Assembly (NCBI RefSeq): GCF_016745095.1
Contig: NZ_CP067087.1
Span: forward strand, 2,654,501 to 2,718,500
Direction: 5' to 3'
Length of the DNA stretch: 64,000 nucleotides
From: Croceicoccus sp. YJ47
GTDB lineage: Bacteria; Pseudomonadota; Alphaproteobacteria; Sphingomonadales; Sphingomonadaceae
Below the pieces are notes generated by a model. It was not told where the DNA came from. It did no database searches and saw only the letters and a list, made by a program, of their open reading frames with translations. Shown here piece after piece: positions 62,505-64,000 of the stretch. The number at the start of each line of letters is the position of its first letter. The stretch's first letter is position 1. Both the position numbers and the translations under genes were made by a program.

Positions 62505-64000
62505 GACGGGCGTGGATGGCGGGTGGCGGCATGGTCCTCGCCCTCGCCGGAACGCCGGTTCTGGCTCAGCCGGTGTCCGCCACGCCCTTGCCGGCGCAGG
62601 CGCCATGCCTTTCGGATGACAGCCTGCTCTGGCTCGAAGTGCGGGTCGGGACCGAATTGCTGGCCGATACGATGGACGCCTATCGCGCAGGCGACGAAAT
62701 CTTCATCCCGCTCGGCCAACTCGCGCGTTTGCTCGATCTCTCGGTCCGGGTTTCGCCGGACGGGCTTTCGGCCGTGGGTGATCTGAAATCGCCCGCGGCA
62801 CCCTTTGCCATCGATCTTGCCGCGATGACGGCGACCATCGGCACAAATCGACATCACCTCGATCGTGGGAGCGTGTGCGCCTTTTCCGGCGATCTGTATC
62901 TTGCGACCGAGATCATCGAACGCGTGTTGCCCGTGCGTCTCCGTCTGCGCCCCGATGCGCAGCTGATGGAGATCGACCCGACCGCGCCGCTTCCCGTCAT
63001 GTTGCGCCGCGCGGTCGAGGATCGCCGCCGCCATCTGGATCAGAACGAGGCGAAGGGCGTCTCTCGCCGGATCGAGGATCCCTATCGCGCGATCACCGCG
63101 CCCACGCTCGCCTTTGCCGCTGGCATGCAAACCGCGCGCGGCTTTGCCGACGCGATGCAATGGGTCAATGTGCAGGCGGCGAGCGACCTTGCCTTTGCCG
63201 GGTTTCGCGGGGCTTTCGCGGCGAATTCGCGGGGTATGCGGACGGCGCGCCTGTTCCTCGAACGGGTGGATGCCGACAATCGCGCACTCGGTCCGCTCGG
63301 GGGGAGGCGCGTCGCGGTGGGCGATGTGAACACGCCCGATGCCCGGCTCGGCGCGCGGAGCGTTCCGGGGCGCGGGCTGTTCTACTCCACAAGCCCGTTG
63401 TCGCGCTTCGATTTTTCCGCGCCCGTCGTGCTGGAGGGGGATCTGCCCGCTGGTGAGGATGTCGAACTTTACGTCAATGGCGTCCTCCGGGCGAGCCAGG
63501 CCGATGAGGGGATCGGACGCTATCGCTTCGACGGGCTGACCCTGCCGATGGGCGACAATCTGGTGCGCCTCGTATTCTACGGCCCGCAGGGACAGATGCG
63601 CGAGGAAATCCGCCACGTCCCCCTCGGCGCGGGTCAGTTGCAGCAGGGCGAGAGCGTGTTCCAGGTCGGCATCGCGGAGGCGTTCAAGCCGGTCTATGGC
63701 TTCGCGCTTGCCAATTTCATGCAGGCCGAGGAAGGACCGCGCGTCACGGTCGGCCTGGATTACGGGCTGACGTCGGGTTTGACGGTCCATGCCGATGTGA
63801 TGCGGTATGACCCGTGGGGGGTGGGCACGCGGATCGCCGCGGCCGCCGGGGTCAAGACCATCGTCGCAAGGACCGGCGTGGATGCGATCGTCGCGTATGA
63901 TACGCGCGGCGGCCGGGCGGCGAGCCTGCTTGCCGCGACACGCCGGGGCAGCTTCGACTTGCGCGCGAGCCATTCGGAATATGCCGGCGGTTTCATCGAC
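62501..64000 (+). CDS. fimbrial outer membrane usher protein (partial, runs off the window)
   Basis: Frame open from GTG 62501 to the last base, 500 codons, with no stop. Signal peptide (VLALAGTPVLAQ, residue ~22), then the usher N-terminal chaperone-binding domain, a barrel and the plug region with VELYVNGVLRASQADEGIG and FDGLTLPMGDNLVRLVFYG. Its family is the FimD/PapC-like pore that secretes and assembles subunits. Overlap with the chaperone stop (GTGA) shows co-translation. The remainder, and any adhesin, lie outside. Confidence 0.85.
   Translation, partial: MRRAWMAGGGMVLALAGTPVLAQPVSATPLPAQAPCLSDDSLLWLEVRVGTELLADTMDAYRAGDEIFIPLGQLARLLDLSVRVSPDGLSAVGDLKSPAAPFAIDLAAMTATIGTNRHHLDRGSVCAFSGDLYLATEIIERVLPVRLRLRPDAQLMEIDPTAPLPVMLRRAVEDRRRHLDQNEAKGVSRRIEDPYRAITAPTLAFAAGMQTARGFADAMQWVNVQAASDLAFAGFRGAFAANSRGMRTARLFLERVDADNRALGPLGGRRVAVGDVNTPDARLGARSVPGRGLFYSTSPLSRFDFSAPVVLEGDLPAGEDVELYVNGVLRASQADEGIGRYRFDGLTLPMGDNLVRLVFYGPQGQMREEIRHVPLGAGQLQQGESVFQVGIAEAFKPVYGFALANFMQAEEGPRVTVGLDYGLTSGLTVHADVMRYDPWGVGTRIAAAAGVKTIVARTGVDAIVAYDTRGGRAASLLAATRRGSFDLRASHSEYAGGFID

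Noticed and set aside
62441-63973. 510-residue minus-strand open frame at the window end
   Set aside because: It is opposite the usher frame, which is open to the last base and shows signal peptide and usher motifs; the minus-strand product has shadow-like composition.

Overview
This GC-rich window of about 64 kb looks like chromosomal DNA of a sphingomonad (Alphaproteobacteria, Sphingomonadales; Sphingomonadaceae or Erythrobacteraceae). The inference rests on gene order (psd-pssA, rpsB-tsf-pyrH-frr-uppS-cdsA-dxr-rseP-bamA-skp-fabZ, ccmCDEFGHI, dapF-mtaB-ftsY-yciB, ffh-rpsP-rimM-trmD-rplS), on an alphaproteobacterial LexA box, and on lpxD/lpxA being absent from the bamA-skp-fabZ block, which fits a lineage using glycosphingolipids instead of lipid A. 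No phage, insertion sequence, transposase or CRISPR array was seen. Start codons are often GTG or TTG, and neighbouring genes very often overlap as ATGA, GTGA or TGATG.

Layout. 1-1.4 kb: phospholipid synthesis (psd end, pssA) and a small membrane protein gene on the minus strand, preceded by a LexA box and a DnaA box. 1.7-12.8 kb: translation factors, UMP kinase, isoprenoid and phospholipid synthesis, envelope assembly. 12.9-19.4 kb: MipA/OmpV-family protein, L31, a YdeP-type molybdopterin oxidoreductase with FdhD, a 2OG-Fe(II) oxygenase, tRNA-His and an amino-acid dehydrogenase. 19.6-24.5 kb: complete cytochrome c maturation operon. 24.7-32 kb: Kup potassium transporter, then on the minus strand yciB, ftsY, mtaB, dapF and a GGDEF-EAL protein. 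32.3-36.7 kb: ffh, rpsP, rimM, a lipoprotein, trmD, rplS. 36.9-41.6 kb: dipeptidyl peptidase, branched-chain aminotransferase, topoisomerase IB, tRNA-Gln. 41.7-48.7 kb: a sugar-acid catabolic cluster of the non-phosphorylative (Weimberg/L-arabinose) type with its GntR/FCD regulator and a divergent promoter-operator. 48.8-57 kb: quinone oxidoreductase, TPR-GGDEF cyclase, thiolase, glutathione transferase and a GAF-PAS-GGDEF-EAL protein. 57.2-60.9 kb: a large secreted nuclease with RTX repeats behind a Pho box. 61.1-64 kb: a chaperone-usher cluster that runs off the window.

Four genes are interrupted. ffh (+1 base near 33527), the nuclease (+1 base near 59400) and fdhD (apparently -1 base near 16552) carry single-base length changes in short runs of identical bases. 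The sugar-acid FAH hydrolase has an in-frame amber codon at 46324. Because ffh is essential, at least part of this pattern is probably sequence error, and raw reads should be checked before calling pseudogenes.

The observations most worth following are the Pho box in front of the RTX nuclease, the SOS-type box in front of a 77-residue membrane protein, the amber codon in an otherwise complete sugar-acid pathway, and a recurrent TTGC-N15/16-CTAA promoter in front of at least six unrelated housekeeping genes.
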